Assembly (NCBI GenBank): GCA_033398695.1 | Contig: CM065801.1 | Span: 2,976,001 to 3,040,000, forward strand | DNA from: Orobanche coerulescens | Taxonomy: Eukaryota; Streptophyta; Magnoliopsida; Lamiales; Orobanchaceae | Direction of reading: 5' to 3' | Length of the DNA: 64,000 bases | Shown here: piece by piece, positions 10,161 through 20,200 of the stretch | How positions within the stretch are numbered: the stretch's first letter is position 1 | Layout of the letters: every line of letters starts with the position of its first letter | Position numbers and translations under genes: made by a program | The notes under the pieces: model-generated | Seen by the model: the letters and a program-made list of their open reading frames with translations, nothing else | What the model was told of the DNA's origin: nothing | The model's database searches: none

Positions 10161-11500
10161 ATACCCACTAGGGTCCATGGCCCAAAAAAAACTTTTATAT
10201 ATATATATATATATATATACTTCTAGTCTCGCCATAACTTAGAAGTAGAACACTTGTTCATTTGTTCAAAATTAGCTAACTATGCCCACTAAATCTTAGT
10301 GATGTATAAATAAGAATATTATTATATATGACTTGTTAGATTCATCGTAACATATATTTATAAAATATTGACTTTTCAAAATTTTTAATTATATATAATT
10401 AAATATATTAATGATCAAATATATTTTTTGAAGACCGGGACACAAATGGACAAGTTATCAGAGAGTAATATATGTAAAGGTTATAAATATAAATTTTCTT
10501 TTATTGTACAACTGACTGAATGTCCTTTTTGAACGCTGTATGACAAGTGAATTTTTTCATACTTGTTACGATCCAAGAAATAGTGGGTATAATTTATTTC
10601 GAGTAATTTCTCTTTTATTTAAATGATTATCCTCCGGATTGAATTTAATTTATCTTTGTATATAAGTTGCTGGTAGTTGAAAACTAGAGTATATGCATAT
10701 AGACTATTCTAAATGAGCATTAACCCTAGTCAAATTACAAATGAGCATCTTATGTCAGCTTTGAGAAATAATGAACTAAAAAAATGACAGAGAGAAAAAT
10801 ATAATGAATTTAAAACGCCAATAACAAATTTACGACATGAATCGTCTTTCTCGTTACGTTTATTTTTTTTAAAAACAAAATAAATAAATAAATAAATGAA
10901 AATTGTGCATTTCCATTGAATTTCCACGAGTCTGTTTACTCATTAAGATCTGAGTGGAATAAGTTATCTGTTTGGATTATGCTGTCTGTCTGGATAAAAA
11001 TGAAATGTTGTTTACCTGCATTGCTGAATCACCTGTCTGAGTGACAGAAATGACTATTTTACTCCCTCGATATATATAAAAATATATTAAATATTTTTTA
11101 TATCCAAAATAGTTCAACAGCATACAATTATAAATTGCACAACATCATAATAATATAACACAATATCTAGTTATAATAGTCATTTGGTTCATTAAGATGA
11201 TAGCTTACCGAATAAGGAGCTGGGGGATCACTGTCCCATTAAACTACTATCTTATGGATTAATACATGATCAACTGTCCGAAAAAACTATAAGAATCCAA
11301 TAATCTTTCTAAACTGCTGGTAAACGGGCTCTCTGTATTCCTCGATTCACAAATATATTAAAACTCCTTATCTCCAAAGAAAGGATAAATAAATTAAAAA
11401 ACATGCCCTCATCGACGGTAACAGTAAAAATAATTAACAACATATATTAGCATGAAAAAAGAAAAAAGAAAAATAAGAAAATAAAATCTCAACTAGGTAG
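10161..11500. other. AT-rich intergenic DNA downstream of the DUF3511 gene
   Basis: No supported gene. It holds short microsatellites ((AT)n near 10200, (AAAT)n near 10880) and scattered short frames without domains. The part next to 11505 would contain the 3' untranslated region of the minus-strand DUF3511 gene. Confidence 0.4.
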
Positions 11501-11504
11501 CTAA

Positions 11505-11837
11505 TTAATACCCATGGATAATCTCAGAGCACTTTGTCTTGATCCAACGGAGCCCATTTCTAATAGAAGCTTTAACCCTACCTTCAACGGTATAAACTTT
11601 ATACCTGGCTATTCTCTTCCGCCGCTTCGTGTTTGGGTCACCGAATCCCCAGGGCTTCGCCGTCGAGCTCGGCCGAGATGCTTCCAGATGAACCGGCGGG
11701 GAATTGGGGATCCGAGGAACACTCGTCCTCGACGTCGTGTGCCTTTGGTTGTCGTTATAGCAATATCCTCTTCCATTCACTATATCTAGCCTCCTTTCTC
11801 CGCCGGACTGAAAACTCGGACTGGCGTTGATTTCCAT
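11505..11837 (-). CDS. DUF3511 domain protein (110 aa, single exon)
   Basis: A minus-strand frame from ATG at 11837 encodes 110 residues. The C-terminal half carries the plant DUF3511 signature: FGDPNTKRRKRIARYKVYTVEG, then a basic segment ending LRWIKTKCSEIIHGY. The N-terminal half is polar and low in similarity, as usual for this short family, whose function is unknown. The length is typical, the frame is open from start to stop, and no intron is needed. The 5' leader on the coding strand is a (CT)n tract followed by a run of about 17 C (plus-strand 11850-11882). The plus-strand frames over this locus are shadows. Nothing suggests it is broken. Confidence 0.8.
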   Translation of the reverse strand: MEINASPSFQSGGERRLDIVNGRGYCYNDNQRHTTSRTSVPRIPNSPPVHLEASRPSSTAKPWGFGDPNTKRRKRIARYKVYTVEGRVKASIRNGLRWIKTKCSEIIHGY

Positions 11838-11849
11838 ATTATTACGGCG

Positions 11850-11882
11850 AGGGGGGGGGGGGGGGGAGAGAGAGAGAGAGAG
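11850..11882. repeat. Poly-G / (GA)n tract just upstream of the DUF3511 start
   Basis: A run of about 17 G followed by about eight AG units on the plus strand, i.e. (CT)n then poly-C in the 5' leader of the DUF3511 gene. CT-rich leaders are common near plant transcription starts. The G run is also a place where assembly length may be wrong. Confidence 0.8.
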
Positions 11883-11986
11883 CTATTCTTTTAATTTGTT
11901 CTTTTTTATAAATACGGGGGGACGGAGTTATTAGGTCTATTGAGTATTGACCCACAAATAAATGCTCATTATGGTTCTATTTTTAG

Positions 11987-12172
11987 CAGTGGCGAAGCTA
12001 GAAAATTTTCATTGGGGAGTCGAGATCTAATTTTTTTTCTCTAACACTATTTTTTGGGTAATACCGAAATTTTGGGGGGTCGTAACTGAATATACCAAAA
12101 TTTTTCTACACGAAAACTATATACCCCTACATCGAAAAAAAAAATTCGGGGGGTCGGGCGCCCCCCCTTCTG
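11987..12172. mobile_element. Truncated copy of the 208-bp hAT MITE
   Basis: It starts CAGTGGCGAAGCTAGAAAATT and follows the 9307 copy through GGGTAATACCGAAATTTTG and TTTTCTACACGAAAAC to GGGTCGGGCGCCCCCC. The right terminal repeat is missing or diverged and no 8-bp duplication is visible. Confidence 0.6.
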
Positions 12173-12923
12173 TTATAGTACTGTTAAACAAGTGTCGGAA
12201 TTGTGCCAACTTCGGCGGTTCCGTCCATGGAGAGACCTCATGTGTGCATCCGACAGGGTATGCACTACGTGAAGGTGTACCATGGACGGTACTAATTTCG
12301 GCTCTCCTCCTCGGAAAATAGCAGGTAGCAGATAAATTAACTTACGATGAATAAACTAATTTATTACAAATGTGGTAGCAGATAGCGAATAATTTAGCTG
12401 ATTAAATTTATAGTGTTTAGTAAAATTAACAGGTAAAGTAGTTTATCAAATAAAATTATGTAAATAGATATTTGTGTAAATAATACTTAAAAATGAGAGA
12501 GAAATTCATTTAATAAAAGATAAATGAGGAACTTAATTAATGTAACGGTGTAAAATTCAGAGAAAAATGAAACACTATAAACTATAAGTTCAAATATTAC
12601 TTCAAGTTGCATTTCAAAAAAAAATATTATAGGCTACTAAAAAATGTTATAAGCTGACCATTTCCAAACACTTATAGACTTTGTTTGACAAAAAGTAGCG
12701 AATATCGGATAAACTGGTTTATATCGCATGAGCTAGCGAAGAGATGAAAAATTTACTAATTAAATTTAAAATATTTGATAAAAGTGAGGCATGTTAATTA
12801 GTAAGACTTACATTTTTAATTATTCATTTTGAATAATATTTTTCCATTATTTCTTTTTTCATAGTAATTTGTATGAATGTATAATTCCACTTAACATCAT
12901 TCTCCAATCCAATTAATGTATAG
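12173..12923. other. Intergenic AT-rich DNA with a short inverted repeat
   Basis: No gene is visible. An imperfect inverted repeat with GGTTCCGTCCATGG near 12220 and CCATGGACGGTAC near 12282 could be the core of a small foldback element. The remainder is AT-rich. Confidence 0.35.
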
Positions 12924-12930
12924 ACATTAT

Positions 12931-13098
12931 CAGAAATACTACAAATACACATATTTATACACACTTTTCTACGCGCTAATATTTCATCCATTTATTTAAT
13001 GTGGTCCCACAACAAATGAACGTGTCCATCAATAAATGAATGAGATACTAGTGTGTAGAAAAGTGTGTCTAAATGTGTGTATGTATAGCATTTGTCAT
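12931..13098. mobile_element. Foldback MITE, 168 bp, flanked by ACATTAT
   Basis: The two halves are near-complementary: TACACACTTTTCTACGCGC on the left faces GTGTGTAGAAAAGTGTGT on the right, over about 75 bp each. ACATTAT occurs immediately outside both ends (12924-12930 and 13099-13105), a likely 7-bp or longer target duplication. It has no coding capacity; the superfamily is uncertain. Confidence 0.7.
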
Positions 13099-13105
13099 AC
13101 ATTAT

Positions 13106-14095
13106 TTGCAAGGTTTAATTCTACACATGCCATTCAATTAAACTATCAATAATTTATTATTCAATTAAAGTCGTTCTTTACTCCAACTAATATTTTATTT
13201 TTCAATTTAAAATCATTTCAAACTCCAACTAATATATTATATATCTTTTTCTTTTCAAATTAATTAAATTATCTATTTGCAAATAAATATTTTTAGTGTC
13301 AATTCTTATGAATTGAAGTTAACTTTTATATGAGGCTTGTTAATTAGGAGACTTACCTCTAAAACTTAACTTATATTCTTTTAAACTTTAATCCCTTCCT
13401 ATAAATATTTCTCGTATCAATTTCTATAAAATTATATAAATTATATTTCCGTTCCAAATAAAGAATTTTTCATATTGATTTATATGAATTTACAATCCAA
13501 TTAATATCAAACCCTAATCTAGTCAATGTCTATATTATTTGTGATGTCGAATTAGCGCATATCAATTAATTAGACTATCAATTGTTTATTATACAAATAG
13601 TTTATTATGCAATTAAAATCATTCTCTACTCCAACTAATATCATAAATATCTTTTGTTATTTGTGAGGTCCAAATCAACACATGTCAATCAATTATTCTA
13701 CCAATAGTTTACTATTTAACTAAAATATTCTCAACTCCAACGAATTTTCTACATATTTGTTTATTTTTTTTCAATTTAAATATTCATTCTCAATAAATAT
13801 TTTTTTTGTATCAATTTTATTGAATTGAAATTAATCTTTTATATGAAACGTGTTAGTTGATAACAATTACCTCTAAAACTTCTATATAGTTTTTTTAATT
13901 TTATTATTTCTTCCAAAACAATATTCTGCATATCAACTTTTATGAATTTATATGAACTATTTTAGAAAATCATACACCGTACAGTAGGCTTAAAAGGATC
14001 CTTTTTTTAAAAAAGATCACATTATGGAAATTTTGATCATTAAAATACAAAGTTGATATAAATTAACTGATTTATATAATTATGAATTTGTGCAT
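13106..14095. other. AT-rich DNA with diverged internal repeats
   Basis: Three diverged blocks repeat the sense of CAATTAAACTATCAATAATTTATTAT, then TCATTCTCTACTCCAACTAAT (near 13130, 13560 and 13690). No coding potential. The repeats look like an old tandem or nested non-autonomous element. Confidence 0.35.
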
Positions 14096-14096
14096 T

Positions 14097-14115
14097 ACAT
14101 AATAATAATAATAAT

Positions 14116-14148
<33 letters not shown>
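14097..14148. repeat. (AAT)n microsatellite at the Helitron-like 5' end
   Basis: About 16 AAT units, some interrupted, directly before TCTATACTATATAAAAC. A second AAT run lies at about 14755-14789. Confidence 0.9.
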
Positions 14149-14661
14149 CTATACTATATAAAACTTATCCCCTTAATTTAATGTGGAAGGGGGATTTATC
14201 TCATTTATTCATGTTAAAGGATTACAAATGAAGAGACTATTTTAATTGTAACTTTTAATGTAAATAAACTAATTTAAATACAAAAGTTATGATAAACATC
14301 ACAATGCAAATGCACCTTCTAATACACAAGGTGATTAAAATGAACTTTTAAATGATAATATAAATTACAAGATGGTTAAATTTAAGCTATGAAATCTTAG
14401 ATACAATCGGTGCATCGCACGGGTTGAATAAACCAAAAACCACCCCGGAGCAACATACGGATTAGTAAAACCTCATTTCATATAACTTAATTACATAGAC
14501 TAAAATAAAAGGACAATAACGATAAAAAAACATATAAACTTCTCTAAAAGACATTTATATTCTGCCATCTGCTCATTCAACCGTCTGCCCCAACATTACG
14601 TACAAAATACGTAGATATTCAACCAAAGACCATGCATCGCACGGGATGGATAATGCCTCGT
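14148..14661 (+). mobile_element. Helitron-like non-autonomous element, copy A
   Basis: It begins TCTATACTATATAAAACTTA, the sort of 5' end seen in plant Helitrons, just after an A. It includes GTGCATCGCACGGG motifs (14401-14420 and 14632-14646) and ends near GGATAATGCCTCGT. The same sequence occurs inverted at 35085-35700, sharing AATTTAATGTGG, GATACAATC and the final GATAATGCCTCGT. No replication/helicase protein is encoded. The 3' end lacks a canonical CTRR, so class assignment is tentative. Confidence 0.5.
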
Positions 14662-14755
14662 AATAATAATAAATAAGAGTGGGGCCCAGATAGTATCTAG
14701 GCTTCCCACTAATTTCTTGTAAAATATTATTCATCTAATAAAATTTATTTTTTAA

Positions 14756-14789
<34 letters not shown>

Positions 14790-15358
14790 CCGTTTCATAT
14801 TAACTGATTTTTATTTTTCGGGTTACATTATAATATTAATATATCTCTTAAAATAATACAAAAAATTATAAAAAATAAAAAATATGCTTATTTGAATCTA
14901 GCAATATATTTTATATATTTTTTATGAGATGATTTATAATAAAAGTTGAATTTCAAAACGGAGCGAGTAATATTCATTCAAGTCCCAAAAAGATTACCCA
15001 TTTTTTTTTCTCTCCCCAAAGGTAATTCACCTTCTTACTCAATCATAAACTTGTAGTAATAACCGCAAAATTATCATTCTTAGACGGACAGAGCAGTAAA
15101 TAAATTGAAGATCTCTGAGCTCTCTTATTTTAATAATTTCGGCGTGTTTTAGAATCTGCGTGCTGCAGCCTGCTTCCTGCACTCGATGGCACCTGTTTTC
15201 TCCTTTTTGGTCCCAGACCACAATTAACTCGGGTGGAAATAACTTGTCTTGCTCTCTTATATGTACTAGGAGTATTATTTTTTTTATTTTATATTTAGCA
15301 ATAATTCTTTTGATATTCAAATTGTCCGAATTAACATTTCCTCGAATATATTCGAGTC
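14662..15358. other. AT-rich intergenic DNA
   Basis: It contains the second AAT microsatellite and reading frames on both strands near 15039-15320 with no recognisable domain. I do not call a gene. Confidence 0.35.
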
Positions 15359-15772
15359 ATATATTGTATTTTCGAGTAACACAATTTCGAGTCAATTTCA
15401 AAAAATATAAAATATTGAGGAAGGTTGACAATCGGGTAACACAATTAGACATTCGAATTACCCGAATTCGAGTTACACAATACAGATCGAGTTAACCGAT
15501 TAAGAAAACACATTACTCCAACTATCTCAAGTTACACAAATAGGAATTCGAGTTACCCGAGTCGGATTCGGGTTACCCGAAATTTCAAAACGTGTTACTA
15601 GAATTCAAATTCGGGTAACTTGAATTCTGTTTCGGGTAACTCATTTTGTTACGGGTAACTCGCATTCGGATAACTCGATTGTCTAATTGTATTACCCGAT
15701 TGTCAACTTTCCTCAATATTATAGATTTTTTGAAGTCGACTCGAAATTATGTTACTCGAAAATACAATATAT
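15359..15772. repeat. 414-bp foldback palindrome (long-armed inverted repeat)
   Basis: Left-arm landmarks TATTGTATTTTCGAGTAACA, ATATTGAGGAAGGTTGACAA and ACAATTAGACATTCGA recur in reverse complement and order in the right arm (TCTAATTGTATTACCCGATTG, CTTTCCTCAATATTATAG, GTTACTCGAAAATACAATAT). Arms are about 190-200 bp. The centre is itself rich in TTCGAGTTACCCGA/TTCGGGTAA words. There is no coding capacity. It would form a long hairpin if transcribed. Confidence 0.8.
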
Positions 15773-16029
15773 AACGGTCGATCGTAGATGAGTAAGATTA
15801 TATGCATTTATGTATTTTTTTATTACATTATTGTTGCATATACTAGCGACCAACTTGATGTAACAAATAATAATAAATATGCAAAGAAATTGCTTAATAA
15901 TGCAACAAGTATAGATTGGTTTCTAGATTTCACCATTAAGGGGGTTTCCACCATAATCAATAGGAAATATATCATATAAAAACTAATTACCTTGTGAAAT
16001 CTATACATACAATATCAATAATATAAAGA

Positions 16030-17130
16030 ACAAGGTGACAGCAGCCACCGAGTAACTTTTTTTGTTTTTTGCCGCATCGTCTTGTTATATGGCGGAATCG
16101 ATGTCGGCCACCGATAGACCTCTAATTGATCGGGCAACTATTTTTTTGACAGTTGTCTTCTGGCGTGCATTCGGTTGAGCTTCGACGATCGAACAGTTTT
16201 TTTGTCTTCTCCTTTTCTTTCTGCAGCCGCCTATCGACGGACCTCCATCGACCGAGCACTTTTTTTTTGCGGCCTATTCTCCTATCTGCCGTCGGCGGAC
16301 TCGATGACAGGTTATTATTTTTTTTTATTTTTTTGCAGCCATTTTCCGGGCTGTACTCATGGAGCTCCGACGATCGGGCACTTTTGTTTACGACCATCTG
16401 TCGGTTTATTCTGCAGCGGGCCCCGATCGACCATCGACGAATCCCTGGTGATCGACAGTTTTTTTCCTCCAAGGGCCAACAATGTTACCCACCGTGCCAT
16501 TATGGTAAGTGTTGTTCACTAATCTATACTCCCTCTGTCCCAGCTAAAGGTTGACAGAGGGTGTATATTTAATGTATTTTAGGTAATGATTGGTATAAGT
16601 AATGATGGTTAAATGTGTGGTGGAGATTAAAAAGTAAAAAATATTGATGATGAATGAGTTGTGGAGATTAAAAAGTAAAAAGTGATTTTTGATTTGATTG
16701 TAAAAAGTGATATATGTAAACTTACAAAAGGGACTATTTTTTGATAGAAATGTAAACCTTTGGACGGGACGGAGGGAGTAATATAAAGGATATTTGTGTT
16801 TCTTGATCGGAGTGTGCACCTAAAGAGACCTCTTTACACTTTCCCTCCATTTTTTTTTTGCACTCTCCTGCTGGCCAGCAGTAGGCCTTCGGTGATCGGG
16901 CAAAAATATTTTCCTTTTCCTTTAGCCGCCCGCCGACCTGTTCTACGATACGACCCCTGACAGCAGTCGGCAGACTACCGGCGACTGAACAATTTTTTTT
17001 TTTTGGCAGGGGTCTGCAGGCCTGATCGTTGTTGGGCCGTCTACCGATCGCCGGCAGACCTCCGGTGACCAGCTTTTTTTCTTTTAATGCCAGGGCGTAA
17101 CTCCGACAGGCAACATGTTTTTTCTCTAAC
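16030..17130. repeat. Degenerate ~80-110-bp minisatellite alternating poly-T with GATCG-type words
   Basis: About ten units follow a common pattern: CCGRCGATCGGGCA or a variant, then 7-14 T, then GCRGCC, then CTGCCGGCGGACCTC or similar. Examples are GATCGGGCAACTATTTTTTT near 16129, GACCGAGCACTTTTTTTTTG near 16249, GATCGGGCACTTTTG near 16373 and ACTGAACAATTTTTTTTTTT near 16985. A Stowaway MITE (16529-16778) interrupts the array. The open frames here (e.g. 16153-16554) arise from the repeats, not a gene. Confidence 0.65.
16529..16778. mobile_element. Stowaway MITE, 250 bp
   Basis: Terminal inverted repeats CTCCCTCTGTCCCAGCTAAAGG and (reverse) CTCCCTCCGTCCCGTCCAAAGG, flanked by TA on both sides. 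This is the standard Tc1/mariner-type Stowaway signature. It is inserted inside the poly-T minisatellite. Confidence 0.9.
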
Positions 17131-17223
17131 AAGGTAATTTGATAATTTTAATCTAATTATAGCACCACAAACGTGGCATTATGACACGGATTGTCTAGTA
17201 ATATAAAAAATTTAGATATAAAC

Positions 17224-20200
17224 TTAAATTTTTATGTAAATGCGCTTCAGGTGGAGATAACCAGCAACAGCACCCCAAAATAAGATCTCCAGCATAACGA
17301 AAACCAATGTACCCCATTTTTGTGAATGGAGCAGTGATTGCAATAGTTTTTCGAACAAGTCAACCTACACGCAATGTGGCTTTGACAGTTAGGAAGATAA
17401 TTGCACATGCGAAAAATGTTGTTCGTTAAAATCAAAAATAGGAAACCTCAAAAGAAAAAAGCTGAAAAAAGACTGTAAATCGAAGAACTAAAAACTCCGC
17501 TTAAAAAGGAAAAAAAAAAAAAAAAACTAAGAACTAAAAACTACCTCTGCTTTTTAGTTCAATCATCACCCTAATAACCTCTTAATTTGATTTTTCTTTT
17601 TACTTCAAAATATATGGAAATGGTCGTAGTTCGACTTGAAGTTAATGATAATTACTCCAAAAACTACCTCTGCTTTATAGCCATATTACAAAAGCTTCTG
17701 GTTATCGTTCGAAATTATAAATACCCCCTTAAAGTATTGACACGTCCATGAGAGGTTTGTAGTTGCTTAACAGATGTACCACTGTTCAGTTTAAGGTGGA
17801 ATTTGTAAACTAAAACCAAATATCCAGGCCGTAATTGTAGATCCGACAAGTAGCTTTTTTTTTTCGGAATTAGACTACATCTCACGGATATTTTGTGCTT
17901 ACTCCTGATATTAATGCATATTTATTTTTTAATCGAAAAGGATCACATAGATAATCCTCTGAAGTGATCATAATTTGCATCCTGATCCATATTTTAAGCT
18001 TCACCACCTAAAATGCAGCAACACATTTCTAAATTCTAACTCTAGTCTATAGTTCATCAGGAAATTGTGTTCAGATAATACAGCACGAGTAAAGGCCCGA
18101 GACATCTAAGTGTAACTCTCTCTGCCGTATAAAAATAGCCAGCTTTGGTTAAGGTATTTTTTTTTTTTTTTTTTTAATTTTGATCATTTTAATGAAGGTA
18201 TAACTCTTGTTAAAGCATTTATTTTCACTTATTTTTTATTTTTACTTGTCCAACCAACTAATATTATAATTTAATACGACATGAAACTTTTTTGAAAATT
18301 ATTATTATACATTTCAATTTTTTTATTAGATACTGATGCCAATTTCTGGAAGTGGACACTTTTTCTGGGACAAAATTCGTTTTTCCAAGTGGACCTCTTT
18401 ATGAGATCGAAGGAGTTGCAAAGTTTTAGAAGATTACCAGATTGTTTTCAGGTGAACGCCAGTAAAAACCTTGCAGAGCAGCTGGAAATATGTCACAAGC
18501 AGCCAGGGCATAGACAATCAGTGCATTCATTCCCATCCACTGAAATATTACACTTGGCTTTCTAATGCATTTGATATCGACCTGTATTATTAAGAGTAGG
18601 GCCTTGCATGTGAACGATGGCGTAAAAAAGGAAGCCACAACAAAAATGATTACTTATTCACATATTAAACTCACAAGAAAATATAGAGCAGTCAGAAGAA
18701 CACCAGATCCTCCTGCTGTGATGAACATGTAACTTAAGGTGTACAGTGACTTAGAAAACGGAACACCTGAAAGAATCAAGAAGGAAAAGCAACCAGTTGA
18801 GGGGTAAAATCATAAAAAACATCGTAATGGAAGTGAAAATCAAAGGAGTTCAAGATTTAGGGCTAATTACAAAAACTAACCCTATGGTATCTTAGCCTTA
18901 CTACAAAAGAAAAAAGAAAAAACAAGGCTCTCTTTCAAAATTACAGATACCCCCTTACGCATTTGGTCTTGTTTACAAATTGCACTCTCCAAGTCTCAAC
19001 GAGGGTTTTAACACTTTAAGGGGGTATTAGTAAATTCGAAATATAACTGGACTTTTCTTTAATTAGGTGGAACCTATGGGTCCACGGGCAATTACGGTAT
19101 ATACCCTAAAAATAGAAGTACCTAGAACACTTAAAAGATAACCCGGTATCAGAAGAGTGAGGGACGGTATGAACCAGAAAATCAACCTCTGCATCTGGCC
19201 CTGCAGGGTTAATTGGAGATCTATACATGGTTTCAATTACAAATAACAAGCAAGTAGTTGGCTGGGAGCCATGTTTGCATGGAACGAGAAACTGGGTATT
19301 ACCTTACAATGCACAAGAATGTGCCCATAGTGCAACCCAATAAAACACGTAATGGCAGCCATCAAAGAGCTAAAGATTCATTCAATTGCAAAGAAAAATG
19401 AGTAGTCTGAAAATAATCAGGTCGGCAACTATCAATAACAAGAAAATAAAATGATCGAACAACAGCAAGGAAAGTCATGGTGTTATACTTATATAGTCCC
19501 TCAGTCCCACTCAAGTGGGTACTTTCAAAACATGATTTTTGTCCCAACAGAAGTGGGTATTTTAAAAATAAATTTTGATATCTAATTAAAATTTATATAA
19601 CATTCCTCAAAATTAATGTTATTCGTTATATAATCTACAATATTAGTTGATTGGAAAGAAAAAATTAAAAAATATGGTTTAAAACAAGTTTTACCTTCGT
19701 TAAATTAACTAAAATTAAAGAGTTGTACCTTAATCAAAGTACCATCTTCAAGTGAGACGAAGGGAGTATTCGATATGACATCAAATATAGCTCGGTAACA
19801 TAAGCTCAAAAAGAGAAGCCTTAACTCGGATCAATCCGGTTGACTCGGAAAAAGACCGGATTAGTTAAACCAGCTCGGAGAGGTTCGGACCTGCTGAGCA
19901 CGGTAAGCCTACACGAAAAGGGACCTTGTAGAGCTCGCTTCGCGAGGAGAAGGTTCTCTGAAGAGGTGTTCTCTAATGGTAAAGATCTTAAAGGGAACAA
20001 GCGCACATGGGAAGGGAAATAACCCATTTCAGTTAGCGGATATTGTGGGATTTGGGCGCCACCGTGAGAATTAGGTATCTTGGGCACCAAGATACAGAAA
20101 CTCTAAAGAAAAGGAATCAGGTTCTATCATTTTTTTTACATCTTTACACTAAACATATATACAGTTCTCTGCTCGAATTTCTATGGAACTCTTTCTGACT

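Noticed and set aside
15039..15495. 93- and 111-codon frames on opposite strands
   Set aside because: No recognisable domain; the plus frame runs into the foldback element.
16153..16554. Overlapping 115-133-codon frames
   Set aside because: They fall in the poly-T/GATCG minisatellite, giving Phe/Ser-rich low-complexity peptides on both strands, with no domain.
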